A stretch of 64,000 nucleotides of DNA from Solenopsis invicta (lineage: Eukaryota; Arthropoda; Insecta; Hymenoptera; Formicidae), in assembly GCF_016802725.1 (NCBI RefSeq), contig NC_052671.1:5457001-5521000 (forward strand). The letters are read 5' to 3'. Below, piece by piece: positions 25,593 through 37,529 of this stretch (positions within the stretch are counted from its first letter, which is position 1; each line of letters opens with the position of its first letter). The notes under the pieces were generated by a model. It ran no database searches, was not told where the DNA came from, and was given only the letters and a program-made list of their open reading frames with translations. Made by a program: the position numbers and the translations under genes.

Positions 25593-26200
25593 GTGATTAG
25601 ATGCAGAGTGCTGCATTAGGAAAAGTGCATTGTGCATTTGAAATTTGAGATATTGGAATGCGACTTACGTGTGCTCGATGAAAATACTCGAATATATTGC
25701 GCATTTCGTAGACACATGCGATTTATCTTGCTTCGCTTTCATGTACACCTACGTACGTTTACATGCGGCGCAGCGGCGGCGGGCCGTGCGGCTATGGGAA
25801 GTCGGGGCTGTAATTCGATTTCGTTAATGACATCCCGTCGTTGCTGAGCGATGTCGTAATTTTTAATGAGTCTTGCGGCCGCTTAGGGAGCCGAGTATTA
25901 TTAATGCGGCCGAAGTGAAAGTTCTGATGATACAATTCGGCGGACGCGGGGCCGATTGCGCCATCGATTAAAATCGCCAAATTTCACGTGATTACGAGCG
26001 TTCATCCAAATGTAACAATATTTCGCGCGCTGCCGCTATTTAAGTATTAATTGGCTTCGAAGCTCTCTCGAATTGGCCGCCGGGGTCTGATGGAAGAAAT
26101 TGTGATCTTCAGACATCAAAGTTGGGACGGCAGTTAACGTTAAAACATTCGACAGACGTCGTTTAAGTTATTAATCTGTTCCGTTTGTGTGACAGACATG
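22850..26200. other. Mixed, moderately GC-rich non-coding stretch
   Basis: No recognisable gene. An acceptor-like signal at 23146-23155 (tccttacag) is followed by 33 open codons to a stop, but there is no polyadenylation context and no partner exon. (CT)n occurs at 25562-25590. Confidence 0.5.
25562..25590 (+). repeat. (CT)n microsatellite
   Basis: Uninterrupted CT repeat. Confidence 0.93.
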
Positions 26201-27300
26201 ATCGCGAAATCTAACGTAATGTGACACGTGATGCGGATAAGGAGACATAAAGATAGGAACGAAAATGCTCGTGCTTAAATTTATATGTGGACGTAAGGAT
26301 TTAATTAAGATGGAATGTAATTAAGAATATATTATTTATACAAGATACCGTGTCATTGTCGATAAAGTTTTAATGTAATATGACGTAAATGTAATATCAG
26401 TATGAATGGTCTTTTGTACGGATAGACAAAAGTCTGAAATTATTGAAGGTTATTGAACTATTAAGAAAGATTGAATGTTATAGAACGTTATAGTACTTAG
26501 TATTAAGTAATGAGCGAAGTAGATTTCCAGAAGCTATTTTTATGTCATTTTTATAATGCATTGTTAGAAAGATTTGAAAAGATTGTATAGTTACAAGTTA
26601 TAATTAGTCGCAAAAGGACGATAGGTAAAATAAGTTAAATTTTGTTCCCGATTTACAAGTTTTTTTTTGTAGTTTCTGAACTACTTAATTTGATTTTGAC
26701 CTTTAAAAAATTGTAATTTATGGAAAAAATATTAAAATCAACATTTAATCTGTTTAACATCTACATTGAGAGAAAAAATGATTGTAAAAGTATTTTTAAA
26801 CACTACTTTGCTTTGATCGAATAAGGCCTTTAATATTTATTAATTTGTGTTATTCACAAAATCACATTTTGCTCGATTTTAATATTGCTTATTTTATTAC
26901 AGCTTTACGTTTTCATTAATATACTATTTTTATAATAATTTTTTTATACATGTACTTGCTTCACATGTTGATTTTAATATTTGCGGAAAAAATTAAAATT
27001 TTTTTAAAGATCAGAATCACACGAATTTAGCAGTTTAAATACAATTTCAAAAACTACTTCATTGTAGCAAAAAAAAACATATTGTTTTTATTTACCACTC
27101 CAGAAACAAAAATCAACTCGTTTTACTCATTGTATTTTACTTAATGATTAAAGTTTTTAAAATTTATTTACTTTTAGTTTATGTCACACTGATTAATGTT
27201 TCGGATTAATCCTGTTCCACGTTATATAAAACATTCGGCGAATTCAGAACATTTTTATTTCAAAATCGTTCCAAGAAAGATTTATTGAGAAAAGGCAATG
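26200..27300. other. AT-rich non-coding block
   Basis: Low-GC sequence with homopolymer runs. A fragment reading acattgagagaaaaaatg at 26762-26780 resembles the right end of the candidate element at 31316-31779, so it may be a truncated relative. Confidence 0.55.
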
Positions 27301-27404
27301 CTAGAGACTTTTCCAATAGATGATCCGTCCTTACAAACTACTGAAGCTTCGTTCGTGTGTAACCCTGACTGCGCGCAGAACATGTATACTAACATACATA
27401 CATT

Positions 27405-27409
<5 letters not shown>

Positions 27410-27447
<38 letters not shown>

Positions 27448-27449
27448 GT
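27410..27449. repeat. (AT)n/(TATG)n compound microsatellite
   Basis: An AT run grades into TATG units on the right and is preceded by cata units on the left, giving an overall palindromic block that could extrude as a cruciform. An open 121-codon frame crosses it and is not credited. Confidence 0.9.
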
Positions 27450-27716
27450 TTGTATGCATGTATTTAGAAAAGTTATACCTCTCGCTCTTCTCAGGCGTAC
27501 GTGGAAACTCGGCGAGGTTTTGCTGGGTTACATTCAGTACGTCTTATTTATTGCCTCTCGTCTCTTCCGTGCCGGAGGTGGAGAGGACATCGAGGTGGAG
27601 GGCCCCCACTCATCCACCTTGCACTTTCATAAGCCTGGACTCGTCTCTCTCGCGCATACGTAATCAGCCGTCGGAAAGAAGCTGCTATGCCGAGATAAAG
27701 TCACAGTCAGCGAACG

Positions 27717-27905
27717 CGAGAAAGAGGAAGAGGAGGAGGAGGAGGAAGAAATACACGAAGAGGAAAGAGGAGATGAGGAAGAAGAAGAATATGGAGTAAA
27801 TGAGATAGCGAGAATGGAGAAAGACGTGGAGGAACGAGCAAGAAGGAGAAGAAAAAGACGAAAAAGAAGAAAGAGGATGATGAGAAGGAAGAGCCGGAGG
27901 TAAAG
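27717..27905 (+). repeat. Purine-rich low-complexity tract, about 190 bp
   Basis: Almost unbroken A and G, mostly GAA, GAG and AAG words. The plus strand would translate to Lys/Arg/Glu repeats and the minus strand to Ser/Phe/Leu repeats, so the frames here are composition artefacts. Long polypurine tracts can form triplex (H-) DNA; that is inference. Confidence 0.8.
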
Positions 27906-28419
27906 AGACTGAGCTTAGTCAAATGCACGCTCCGGGGGCTCTGCATAACTTGTCGACTCCAGTCCTTCACTCTTTTGTTTCGCCTACTTGCCCGATCTTG
28001 CTCGGCCCTTGTTCCTACTTTATCCTCTTCATCGTCGCTCTCCCTCGGCGACATCGTCTTTAATATGATTGGAGTAGTGCGTCTCGAGAATATCGAACCC
28101 TACTTAAGGAAACCGCTTTAAGAGATCGCGGATTTCGATTACCCATTTTTGCTCTACTATCAGCTCTACTAGAGTAACTCGTAGAAAAAATTGTGAGCGC
28201 AGTGATTTCTAATGAAGAGCTGTGACGGTTATAAAAGCTTAATCTAGTCTCCGCTGAAACTTGACGAGATCGACGAGCCATATGCATAAATGACACTAGA
28301 GAAAATATTTGCGCCCGATCTAAGCCGAATTTGCGTGACAATAATTTTTTAGTAATCGAGCCAGAGGAATTAATAGATGGTTGATTAAAAGAGAAGGACG
28401 GTAAAAACAAATATTTGAT

Positions 28420-28757
28420 TACGTATGAAAAAGTATGTGAGGTGAATTTTTATTCGACGTTGCGAGCGCTCGCTAGATTGGATGTAGCTTTGCGAGTACG
28501 AATCAAACGAATTCAGCGGGGGAGTACTTTTTTGTGTGATCAGATAGTGCTGCAGAGTTGCACTGCGCGTGAAGGAACTTTACGAAGAGATCAGCAGATA
28601 ATCGTGCATATTTTACGACGCGTATGAAATTCTCGGAATATGATGAAATAAACGTAATCTCGGTGTTGCAAGCGGTCGCTGGATTGGATGTAGCCTGCAA
28701 GTACGAATCAAACGAATTTAGTGAGGAATACTTTTTTTGCGGTCAAATAGTCGCGCG
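28420..28757 (+). repeat. Diverged tandem duplication, unit about 200 bp
   Basis: 28459-28555 and 28665-28757 share long matched words in order, including gattggatgtagc, gtacgaatcaaacgaatt and ggagtactttttt-like ends, at an offset of about 206 bp. Both copies start after a cgtatgaaa word. They differ by scattered substitutions and small indels, so the duplication is not recent. The frames overlapping it carry no known motif. Confidence 0.7.
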
Positions 28758-28769
28758 GCGAAATGAGTG

Positions 28770-28802
28770 GCGAGAGAGAGCGAGAGAGAGAGAGAGAGAG
28801 AG
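28770..28802 (+). repeat. (GA)n microsatellite
   Basis: GA repeat with a GC interruption near its start, followed by a G run. Confidence 0.9.
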
Positions 28803-28928
28803 GGGGGGGAGGGAGATATTGGCTGAGAGGCTTCGGATTAAATCGGATTTTAAATATACGGCGCTAAAAGCGCGCTCGCGAGTAATGAACGAGAGACAGA
28901 GACAGAGAAAGAGAGAAAGGGAAGGATC

Positions 28929-28930
<2 letters not shown>

Positions 28931-28991
<61 letters not shown>
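28931..28991 (+). repeat. (GA)n microsatellite, about 61 bp
   Basis: Uninterrupted GA repeat preceded by an interrupted purine-rich segment with GACA and GAAA units from about 28889. Confidence 0.95.
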
Positions 28992-28994
<3 letters not shown>

Positions 28995-28999
28995 TGGGC

Positions 29000-30490
29000 T
29001 CAAAATTACATTATGCATGCGGCGCCAAGTACACTCGGTAATTACTCGTATTAATAGAATCAATCTCTCGTCGCACATGCTGGGATGACGTTTATTAGCG
29101 ACACGTGTTCACCGTGGAGGAGGCTTTATGCAGTGTTATCTGGTACTCGGCAGTGGATGGATACGCGGAGCGTGATAACCGCGACGCATTCACTCATATT
29201 GTTTATCGAGAGGCGGCGGCGGCGGCGGTAGTCGCGGCGAATTTTTACATGCTCGATGCACGAGCACCTGCTTAACGAGCACCTGCTTAATCGAAATAAC
29301 GCATTTTTAATGGAGAACTCGGGAGTATCGGGCGACACCGCGGCGCGACGGCGCGTGTGCTGGATGAGTCCTGGCGTTCCTCAATTTATTTTCGAATTTG
29401 CGACGTATAAACATGTGAATTCATTATGCTTTGAAATCAGGCAAAATGATTCATCGAGACAGCCATTGAAAGCCGTGAACACTCTGACGAGCACGTTCCC
29501 GACATGAAAAGGTTGTTGGCGTTATTGACAGAAGTATTAAAACCGAAAACAATGCCAACCTCCTGTTTTTCGCGCGTGCACACGGCACATGCTGGCTCCT
29601 GCACGCTTTCGCGAAGGGATATTCAAACAAATCCGCCGGCATAAGCTATAATTAATTAAATTCAAATAAACGGGGGTAATCGGCGCGACAGATTATACAT
29701 TCGGGAGTAGGATTACACGTGTCTCAATACTCCCTATATCCGACAATTTACACACGTAATTATTACACGGGAGTAACGCATTAACGCGTTGTCCCTTGAA
29801 TGCGATATAATTGCCAACTGAAAATTGAAAAACGACAAATACAAATTGTTATTGAAGCTCGTACACACTGTGCACAGATTAAAGCGCACGTTAATATTTC
29901 AAAAATGAAAAATCACTTTTGATGGGGAGGTGAAAATTGTAAAACATTCTTTAAAAATCGAGTTAATTTGAGCGGAGATACAAAATGGTAATACGTATCT
30001 ACAGATTTTCTCGAATAGCTAAACACAGAAAGGTTTCGGGATATCGACTCTTTTACCGATTCTTCATCTGACTTTTCGGAACTTTTATTCTCACATTTCC
30101 TCGAAAATTAAAAAGTAAGATTTACGGTGAAACTTTAGAGGGAAAGTGGGTAAGGCGCTATCGGAATCTTAATATTTAGGGAAATACCATTACACGAATT
30201 GCCGAACGTATATTATGAGAAACGTCACATACATTCTCATTATTCTGATATATAACCGGATTCTCCTTTTTTTTTCGAGTAAAACGTTTCCTCAGAAAAT
30301 AATTACAACGGTATAACAAAGAAGAAATATCTGAGTATAATGTGCATAAATTTCGAGCTTTCAACGCATATTTTAACAGTATTAAAAAAATACAATAATA
30401 AATTGTGAGCCTTCACGTGATAAAGTAGCATATTTTACAGAATGTATTGCCAAATTTACGATTAATAAACGTACGTTCGCCTTTCGTGAT
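29000..30490. other. Mixed non-coding stretch
   Basis: No recognisable gene. It includes a short GGC repeat near 29212-29229 and a perfect 15-bp tandem duplication at 29261-29290. Confidence 0.55.
29261..29290 (+). repeat. Perfect 15-bp tandem duplication
   Basis: cgagcacctgcttaa occurs twice head to tail with no mismatch. Confidence 0.9.
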
Positions 30491-30496
30491 TTACAG

Positions 30497-30651
30497 AAGA
30501 CCGTGGACAAGATCTTCACGTTCTCGACGAATAATTTGGTCGCCGGCCGGAATTCATGAGGCCGGCGGCGGGTTCCCGGGTTTCAGCAACGGTCATTTCG
30601 GCACCGTTTTACCGTCGCGTCGCCACCACGCTGCCGGCCGCACTTACTCCG
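30497..30651 (+). CDS. Candidate internal coding exon, unknown protein
   Basis: A 155-bp GC-rich segment is bounded by an acceptor (gatttacag, ending at 30496) and a consensus donor (TCCG|gtaagt). One frame, starting at 30498, is open throughout: 51 codons plus one base. The other two frames contain stops. The peptide is basic at its start and then reads GIHEAGGGFPGFSNGHFG followed by an Arg-His-rich end. I recognise no domain. The polypyrimidine tract is only moderate. No in-phase neighbouring exon was identified within a few hundred bases. GC-rich DNA keeps frames open by chance, so confidence is low. Confidence 0.25.
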
Positions 30652-30659
30652 GTAAGTTT

Positions 30660-31310
30660 CGACGCAAGGTACCATGTTAAACTGTCAGACATACGCGCTA
30701 CCGTATGCATATACCGTGCCGGCTCTCGGTCGTACCAGTTTTACTGTCACTCACTTTATCGGCGAGAAATCAGAACGCGTTATAAGGTATCGCGCGGGAC
30801 CACAGCGATCGGCGATCAGCGCGACGATAACGACGTCGTTATGCTCGCGTCGGTAGCTGATATACATACGAGCCGTACAACGCGATAAACACGCGAGTAG
30901 ACTCGTCGGTCGGCGCCATCGAAACGATTCGCCCTTGTTAATTGTTAATTAGCACGTCCGCGCGACGAGATGAGCTCCGTTCGCATGCCATCGTGTGACG
31001 TCGAGTTTTAAGCGACTGTCGCTGTTGTTGTACGCGCGTCCGTTAGTTACGTCGGCGAACGAACAGGAATTTGGCTCCGGCTTTAATGTCCCAAATTTAT
31101 CTTGAGCTTCGAAGCGTTCGGTATTTCGGCGTATAATCTCTGGCGCGCACGTAAATGTATGCGGCTAATGAATTACAGTGTCAAGAGGTGTTTGCTAGTA
31201 TGAAATTACGAGTAAAATTTTCCACGGACCTGAATCTAGTCGTTGAGAAGAACGTTAAGGCGGTTAAAAGCGTATTATTTACAAAATTTATTCTTCTCAA
31301 ATAAAAAGTG
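30660..31310. other. GC-rich then AT-rich non-coding stretch
   Basis: Nothing recognisable beyond short frames. Confidence 0.55.
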
Positions 31311-31315
31311 ATAAA

Positions 31316-31779
31316 TATATTCAGAGAAAACATTTTTTTTAATGAAGAAAATATATTTTTTTAAAATCATATATTTTGATGCAACCATTTTGTTTGTTCT
31401 GTTTAAGTAAAATATTTACTTTCAAGTAAATAGATATATTATCCGAAGTATATAATCTTATATTTTTATATTTAAATAATAATTTTACGAATGAACTAAT
31501 GATATTATTAAACTTAATTAAATTGTTTTCTTAGATTGAAAAAAAAGCTAATTATCTTCAATATAAAAATAATTTAACAGAAAATATTTTCTAGAAGAAA
31601 TGCAAGAAGAAATTACTTGAATAAAAATTGTTTCTTTATTTTATTTATATAAATATTTTAATTAAGAAATTTTTAATCTAACTGTAAATAAGTAAAAGCT
31701 ATTGTGATCTATCAAATAAATAATTCTTTTGCGTTAAGTCAAATATTTTTGTTGCGGCATATTTTTTTCTCTCAGTGTA
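31316..31779. mobile_element. Possible AT-rich MITE with short TIRs
   Basis: The right end reads atttttttctctcagtg followed by ta. The left end reads ttcagagaaaacattttttt preceded by ta. The ends are imperfect inverted repeats of a CACTGAGAGAAAAAA-type terminus flanked by TA. The internal 460 bp is AT-rich and non-coding. Because the terminus is simple sequence, the match could be coincidental. Confidence 0.35.
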
Positions 31780-31841
31780 CAAGACGACTAAAACCTCTCT
31801 TCTATTGAATGATGGGGTTGTCATCTTTTTATGATTAGCTG

Positions 31842-31875
31842 GTCAAAAGAACATGTCAAAAAGAACATGTCAAAA
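31842..31875 (+). repeat. 14-15 bp tandem duplication
   Basis: gtcaaaa(a)gaacat is repeated twice head to tail. Confidence 0.75.
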
Positions 31876-32792
31876 TGCCTCGAGAATTTATATTTTCTTC
31901 GAGGAGTGCCATCACATTGTTTTAAAATTGAATAATAGGCATAGAAATTATTCGTTAACATGAGAATAGGAAGTATGTGCTTCTAACGCTTCGATGCAAC
32001 GCTGTCGTCCTCACTGTGATTGTCAGGGACGCAGTGGCGAATACGGCAATATTATCCAGCGTGGCAGCGGGACGCTACTGCAGTTAGGATTTCAATAAGC
32101 TTTTTTTAAGTACGTCTAATTATCATACATCGTGGATGTTCGCGCCTCCGCCTGCGTCTCGCGGGAGATGTACGGCGCGTGACGGTAAGCAAATACGGCG
32201 GCGCACTTGACAATTTTAAAGCGTCGTCTTTCTCCCCGTCGGCTACGCTGAAATATAGTTTATACGCCGTATTTGCACCTACGTACACTCGGCGTCTCTC
32301 GAGTAACACTCCGCTTCCCACCACGGGATATTATCGTCACGCGGGACGCGAGATAAACGCGATTCTTGTTCTGGCGAATTTTTATAAGTATTATGTTCCG
32401 CGAAGTAATGGAAGCGCGCGGCCGCACGTTTCACCTCTCTCTCGGCGAGAACGCGCGACCGGTCTCTATGTAAATTTTATTTTGCACGAAAATGGAGAGA
32501 TTATACGTCGAGATTAACGGCTTTTCTGTCTCTTTGGCGAGCGTGGGATAAGAGAACCCGCGAGATAGTTGTTGTTACAGAAACTAGTTACTTCGACGGT
32601 TGAATGCCGAACGAACGGGGAAGACGAGAAGCTGCGGGACGACAGCTGTGTAACTTTTATTATTGTCACGCTCGATTACGCGTGTGGATGGAAAACGTGA
32701 AGATCCCGTAACAGAGGTCTCGTAAACAGAGAAAAATAATTAGCAATAAAAGTTTGCCAGTCACGTAATGCGGGTACAGCATTCTCTTTCTG

Positions 32793-32798
<6 letters not shown>

Positions 32799-32836
<38 letters not shown>
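32799..32836 (+). repeat. (TC)n microsatellite
   Basis: Nearly perfect TC repeat preceded by T-interrupted units. Confidence 0.93.
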
Positions 32837-32840
<4 letters not shown>

Positions 32841-34100
32841 TCGTCCGTAATAAGCCTCTAGGTAAAAATAACCCGCCGCGTCAATGATGAAACCGCGAGG
32901 AACCCCGTGGGGCTCGATCGCTTATTTCGTAGCACGGATGACATTTGTGCGTACGTCGTTAATATAATTTTCCGTATGCAGAATTGGACCGCGGCGGCGG
33001 CGTCGATTTCCATGGCGTTCGATTTTACGAGCGATCGAAATACGAAAATGAAATCAGTGTTCCGTCCTGCCGCGCCGCCGCCGACCCGCCAAACATTACG
33101 CTGTCGAAAATTTGATTCTCTATAAATAATGTTGCCAATAATGTTAAATCAGAATGCGCGTGGTGGCGCGTTGCACTTTTACGACGCCGGGATGGGAAAT
33201 GTCCCCGGCCCACACTTGATCGCTTTTACACAACGTCAACGATCTGCGGGAATGCCGCGTCATTGCCGCGCGCGATTCTGAATAAATCGGTGCTTCGGTG
33301 ATATATATCTGTTTACGAACGAGCCCTCCCTCCAGAAAAACCGGACGCGCTTTTACCTCGGAGTTCCTTGCCGCGACTATTACTTCTAATTATTAGTCGC
33401 GCCGATAACTTTTGATTTACGAGCGTATTCGAAGCGTTGCAGCCCGTTTACGGTCCTTTAATTGATAAGATTTACGATTAACATCTGGCCTTCTAGAGCA
33501 AATATGCGCATTCCGATCGCGTTTAATTAAAGAAACAGAACGATGACATAACTCGTACATTGCTGTTTTGAATATTTCCACGTTCGTTGGAATAGATGCA
33601 TGCAATGGTAGCGACGCATATATATTTTGTCAGAGATAAATTCCGATGGATTGTTTCGTCGCGGGCAAATTTCGTTTCAATTAATTGTCCTGCGAAGCGC
33701 GGCAAAAGTGCGCGCGCTCTCGTCGAAAAGTATCGCGGAGGTTGCGGCCCGGTGTGTGGCGGCAATCGTACACTATTGTATTTTCACGAGATAAATTCTC
33801 CCGCTGTCTCGGTGATGGCGACGGTTAACGGTAGTCCGTGAACAATGAAACGAAACGTAAATGCGCGGACCGAGGTAACGCGCGCGCGCGCTCTCGTAAC
33901 AACGATGCCGTGCGAATTGGCCGGCCGACCGGTCACCGCGCCGTTCGACCGCGTGTGGGCAAAAACAATATTGAAAAATTCGCGCTTAATGCTTTGTGTA
34001 AAATTACCGCGCCGCGCTCACAAAGGTGGACCAAGGAGACGTAGTGTCGACCTACCGTGTGGAATAAAAAGCTCATTTCCGCTCTGCACTCGTGCGCGCC

Positions 34101-34120
34101 GACGCGACGCGACGCGACGT
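34101..34120 (+). repeat. (GACGC)n pentanucleotide microsatellite
   Basis: Almost four tandem GACGC units, the same pentamer as at 11921 and 63771. Confidence 0.85.
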
Positions 34121-34662
34121 GCCTCGCGCGTGCTGTGGAACTTTTCGTGCCGAGCGATCGTAAACCTGGCTTAAATTAAAGCTACGACTTTTTTTTTTCA
34201 ACGTTCCAGCTGCGTCGCGATGCGAGCCTGATTTACTTTGCTGCGCTTTTCCTTTTCGTTCGTTGTACTTTTTCTTTGATACCGCGCGCTCGGATTTAAA
34301 TTGCACTTAGCGTTGCGCTCGTTTGACGAATGACGTCGCGGTGTCGAATTTCGCAAACGAAGATCGATTGATTTGTCAACGTAAAAGGTTGCAGTGTGCA
34401 GCGAGATTTATTCGCGCGAAGGCTAGGAAAATATCGTGGCTGCGAGTAATGTACCGTAACGTGAAACACATCCATACGTGTTTCTTTGAAAATAAAATTC
34501 GTCTCTGTTTGACAAAAAATGATTTTCCGATGACTGAATTGTCATTTATAGCTTATTCTCTTATCATTAAGAAAATAGAATTAATTTTTCTTAGGTTTGT
34601 TGTTCTCACACAAAATATTATTAAACTCGAGAAATAATTATGAGTGTATAAAATAATTATTA

Positions 34663-34967
34663 GAGGAAAGTCGCCAATATTGATCCAATTTTTTATTTTA
34701 AGTAAGTCGATTTTATTTATTATAAATAAGTGTTTGAATTTTGCTATTGTCAGTTTAGAACCTAATTTCTTAGATGCTCTTTATTAAATTATGTTACAAG
34801 TACATTAATTGTTAGAAAATATGAAATAGTTTTATAGAAACTACTATGCCATCTGATAGAAGACACTTTTTAGTTTGTATTTATGATTTTAAAGTATTAT
34901 TTTTACTTTTTGTTTAAAACATATTACCCAAAAATAAAATGAGAAGCCAGTATTGGCGACTTTCCTC
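34663..34967. mobile_element. TA-flanked MITE, 305 bp, copy 1
   Basis: The ends are exact 17-bp inverted repeats, GAGGAAAGTCGCCAATA at the left and its complement at the right. A TA dinucleotide lies outside each end (34661-34662 and 34968-34969). The interior is AT-rich and without frames. This fits a non-autonomous Tc1/mariner-type element. The autonomous partner is not in the window. Confidence 0.75.
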
Positions 34968-35073
34968 TATGTATAACTCATCATTAAGAAAATAGAATTA
35001 ATTTTTCTTAAGTTTGTTGTTTCCACATAAAATATTATTAAACTCGAGAAATGAGTGTATAAAATAATTATTA

Positions 35074-35412
35074 GAAAAAAGTCGCCATATTGATCCAATT
35101 TTTTATTTTAAGCAAGTCGATTTTATTTATTATAAATAAGTGTTTGAATTTTACTACTGCCAATTTTAGAACCTAATTTCTTAGACGCTTTTTATTCGAT
35201 TATGTTACAAATACATTAATTATTGCAAAATACAAAATAGTTTTATAGAAACTGCCGTGCCATCTGATAGGAGACACTTTTTAGTTTGTATTTATGATTT
35301 TAAAGTATTATTTTTACTTAAAGTAAAAAGTATTATTAAGTATTATTTTTAAAGTATTATTTTTTTTGTTTAAAACATTATCCAAAAACAAAATGGAATG
35401 GCGATTTTCCTC
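35074..35412. mobile_element. TA-flanked MITE, copy 2 (decayed ends)
   Basis: The same element as copy 1, carried along in the tandem duplication. The inverted repeats are degraded (left GAAAAAAGTCGCCATA, right TGGCGATTTTCCTC). TA flanks are retained at 35072-35073 and 35413-35414. Confidence 0.7.
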
Positions 35413-36034
35413 TATGTATACACTTATTTTTATGATAAACCATTATTACACGCCGATGAATATTTACCGTTAAATTCAATGATTGACGTAGAGTGAAGAA
35501 TGTCTGGCTATGATAAAACGCCAGATTAATGGGAATCGAAGAACGGACCACTCGATTTTCTATTCTATCATTTACATATGGACCAAGTTTGGTTGAAGCC
35601 GACTGCAAACACAAGCCTCATTTAGAGTGGTCACTTTCGAAAGCACTCAGCCGGCGGCTCTCGAAAACGCACCATGAGTCCGCATGCCGATAAATCGAGT
35701 CCTGATAAAATGCCATCGATCGCAGTGGTTGCACGGTGGTGAAGCTATTATACGTAATAGTTACACGTTATAGACTAGACATGAGTAGCTGATATCTATT
35801 ATAACGATAATAATTCATCGGATAATAATTTTATTCTTCGAACGTGAATACGTCATGTCCAATTGTTTCGTCAGAGACAATTATATGTAACCTGATTAAA
35901 ATTCATGTTATATATAATTTTCTATTAAAATGGATTTGTTCGTAAAATGAGAAGATCTTAACATAAATTTCTACGTAAAATGGGAGACGTGAGAATTCGG
36001 AATGTCTAATAACTTTGCTGTATAACAAAGCCTC

Positions 36035-36037
<3 letters not shown>

Positions 36038-36086
<49 letters not shown>
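36038..36086 (+). repeat. (TC)n microsatellite, 49 bp
   Basis: Uninterrupted TC repeat. Confidence 0.95.
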
Positions 36087-36090
<4 letters not shown>

Positions 36091-37095
36091 GGGGATAAGG
36101 AATATGTATATTGTGGCGTTCTAGTATTACGTCTATCACACGTCTGCGAAGAATGACGCAATCGAGAATTAAAAATTCCGTATACGTAGTTGATTAAATC
36201 GACTTGGTCGCTATGTAATGCGGCCTCGGTGTAGATAGGCGATCGCCCTTGAGATCCAAGTCACTTTGGCGGTACGATCGTGTTTGAAGACGCCGTGCCG
36301 ATGTTGAGTCGTCGATGCCGCGCGAGTAATCAGCGAAACACTTCGTATTCTTCCTGCTTCTAATATTCCCGAGACGTGCGCCGACTCCTCTCCCAGAGAC
36401 CACCAGGATCGCCGTGGTACCGGTTCTCTCGCCGGGTTATTACGAGGCAGCTTCCCACTAACCGATGATGCTCGAGCAACGGCAGCACGAAATTCTTCGG
36501 CGCATCGTGTGAACACGCGCGATGGACGGAAGAATTGAGAAACGCCGGCATGTCGACGAAAGTTCTTTTTTCCTCTTGCGTTTAATTGTCGGTTACCAAT
36601 TTTGGAAACACGTTTAGTCGTTCGGTTACCCTCGTCGTATAAATTGGTACACTTGGTATCTTTTATCGCTACACAAATTACATCATATTTTAAATACAAA
36701 ACATTTATAACGATCGATTAAAGAAGAAACGCGATGAAAATACGGATTTTTATATGGACTTTATACGACGTTGTTACGAGAGAATCACGCGATCGTTGTT
36801 TTACAATTCCTTTCAAAGCGACGTAACGGAACGTCGAACGATGAGTTTCTATTTGCTCAGAGTATACAGTTTGCTAACCTGTGTGGTTACGGGTCCATTG
36901 TTCGTCCATTCTCTGAAGGTCACGCAAAAATTTGTGTACCTCGCGTTCGTACATTCTAACGTTTAACAATAGCTTAAAACATACATTTAGCAATTGAGCA
37001 TTTAATTCTCTAATGTTCTCCGGACGTGGATACGAATTGCAACGTGATTCGTTGTCGTATTGCATTTTGCTTGTGAATATGCGCAAGCAAATTTC

Positions 37096-37121
37096 GAGAG
37101 AGAAAGAGAGAGAGAGAGAGA
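37096..37121 (+). repeat. (GA)n microsatellite
   Basis: GA repeat with one AA interruption. Confidence 0.9.
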
Positions 37122-37529
37122 CAATATTTAATTAGCATTGCTTCAAATTAGGGACTGCAGCAGCATGCAGAGGCTATAAATACGCTAAATATTGACAAGT
37201 AATGTGCTTTACATAACAATCCTGCGAAAATATCCGGCGTACGAAATGGACACGCGTCATTAATATCGTCGAACAAATCGCGCGATACCAGCTAACTCGC
37301 TTGCCGCCCACTCGAAAATCCCCTGCCAGTGTACTGACTCACGGGAGAATTGTGAACATTCAGGTTTTAATAGATTTCTGTTCGTCCGATGCGTGTCATT
37401 CGCCGAGTCGCCCGGTATCGAATAAAATCCGCGTATATATACATACCTGAAATAAATTCTACTGGCTGTGCAACCTATCGATGCTGGCGGACCACCTTGC
37501 TGTCGATTTGCTGCGCGAGTTCATTGAGA

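Larger units (their letters stand above)
31990..34450. other. GC-rich non-coding stretch
   Basis: Overlapping frames on both strands and no recognisable gene. It contains (CT)n at 32799-32836, (CG)n at 33879-33891 and (GACGC)n at 34101-34120. Confidence 0.6.
34563..35419. repeat. Tandem duplication of a MITE-containing unit
   Basis: Copy 1 spans 34563-34979 and copy 2 spans 34980-35419. Both begin atcattaagaaaatagaatt and end near cctctatgtata. Copy 2 has an expansion of AAAGTATTATTTTT-like words around 35320-35361 and scattered substitutions. Each copy carries about 100 bp of flank plus the inverted-repeat element described separately, so the duplication happened after the element inserted. 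Confidence 0.9.

Noticed and set aside
25620..25680. gtgcattg word resembling the miR-33 seed region
   Set aside because: Only the seed-length word matches, and no stable precursor hairpin is evident.
27298..27663. 121-codon frame starting at an ATG
   Set aside because: It reads straight through the AT/TATG microsatellite as Ile-Tyr and Cys-Met-Tyr-Val repeats.
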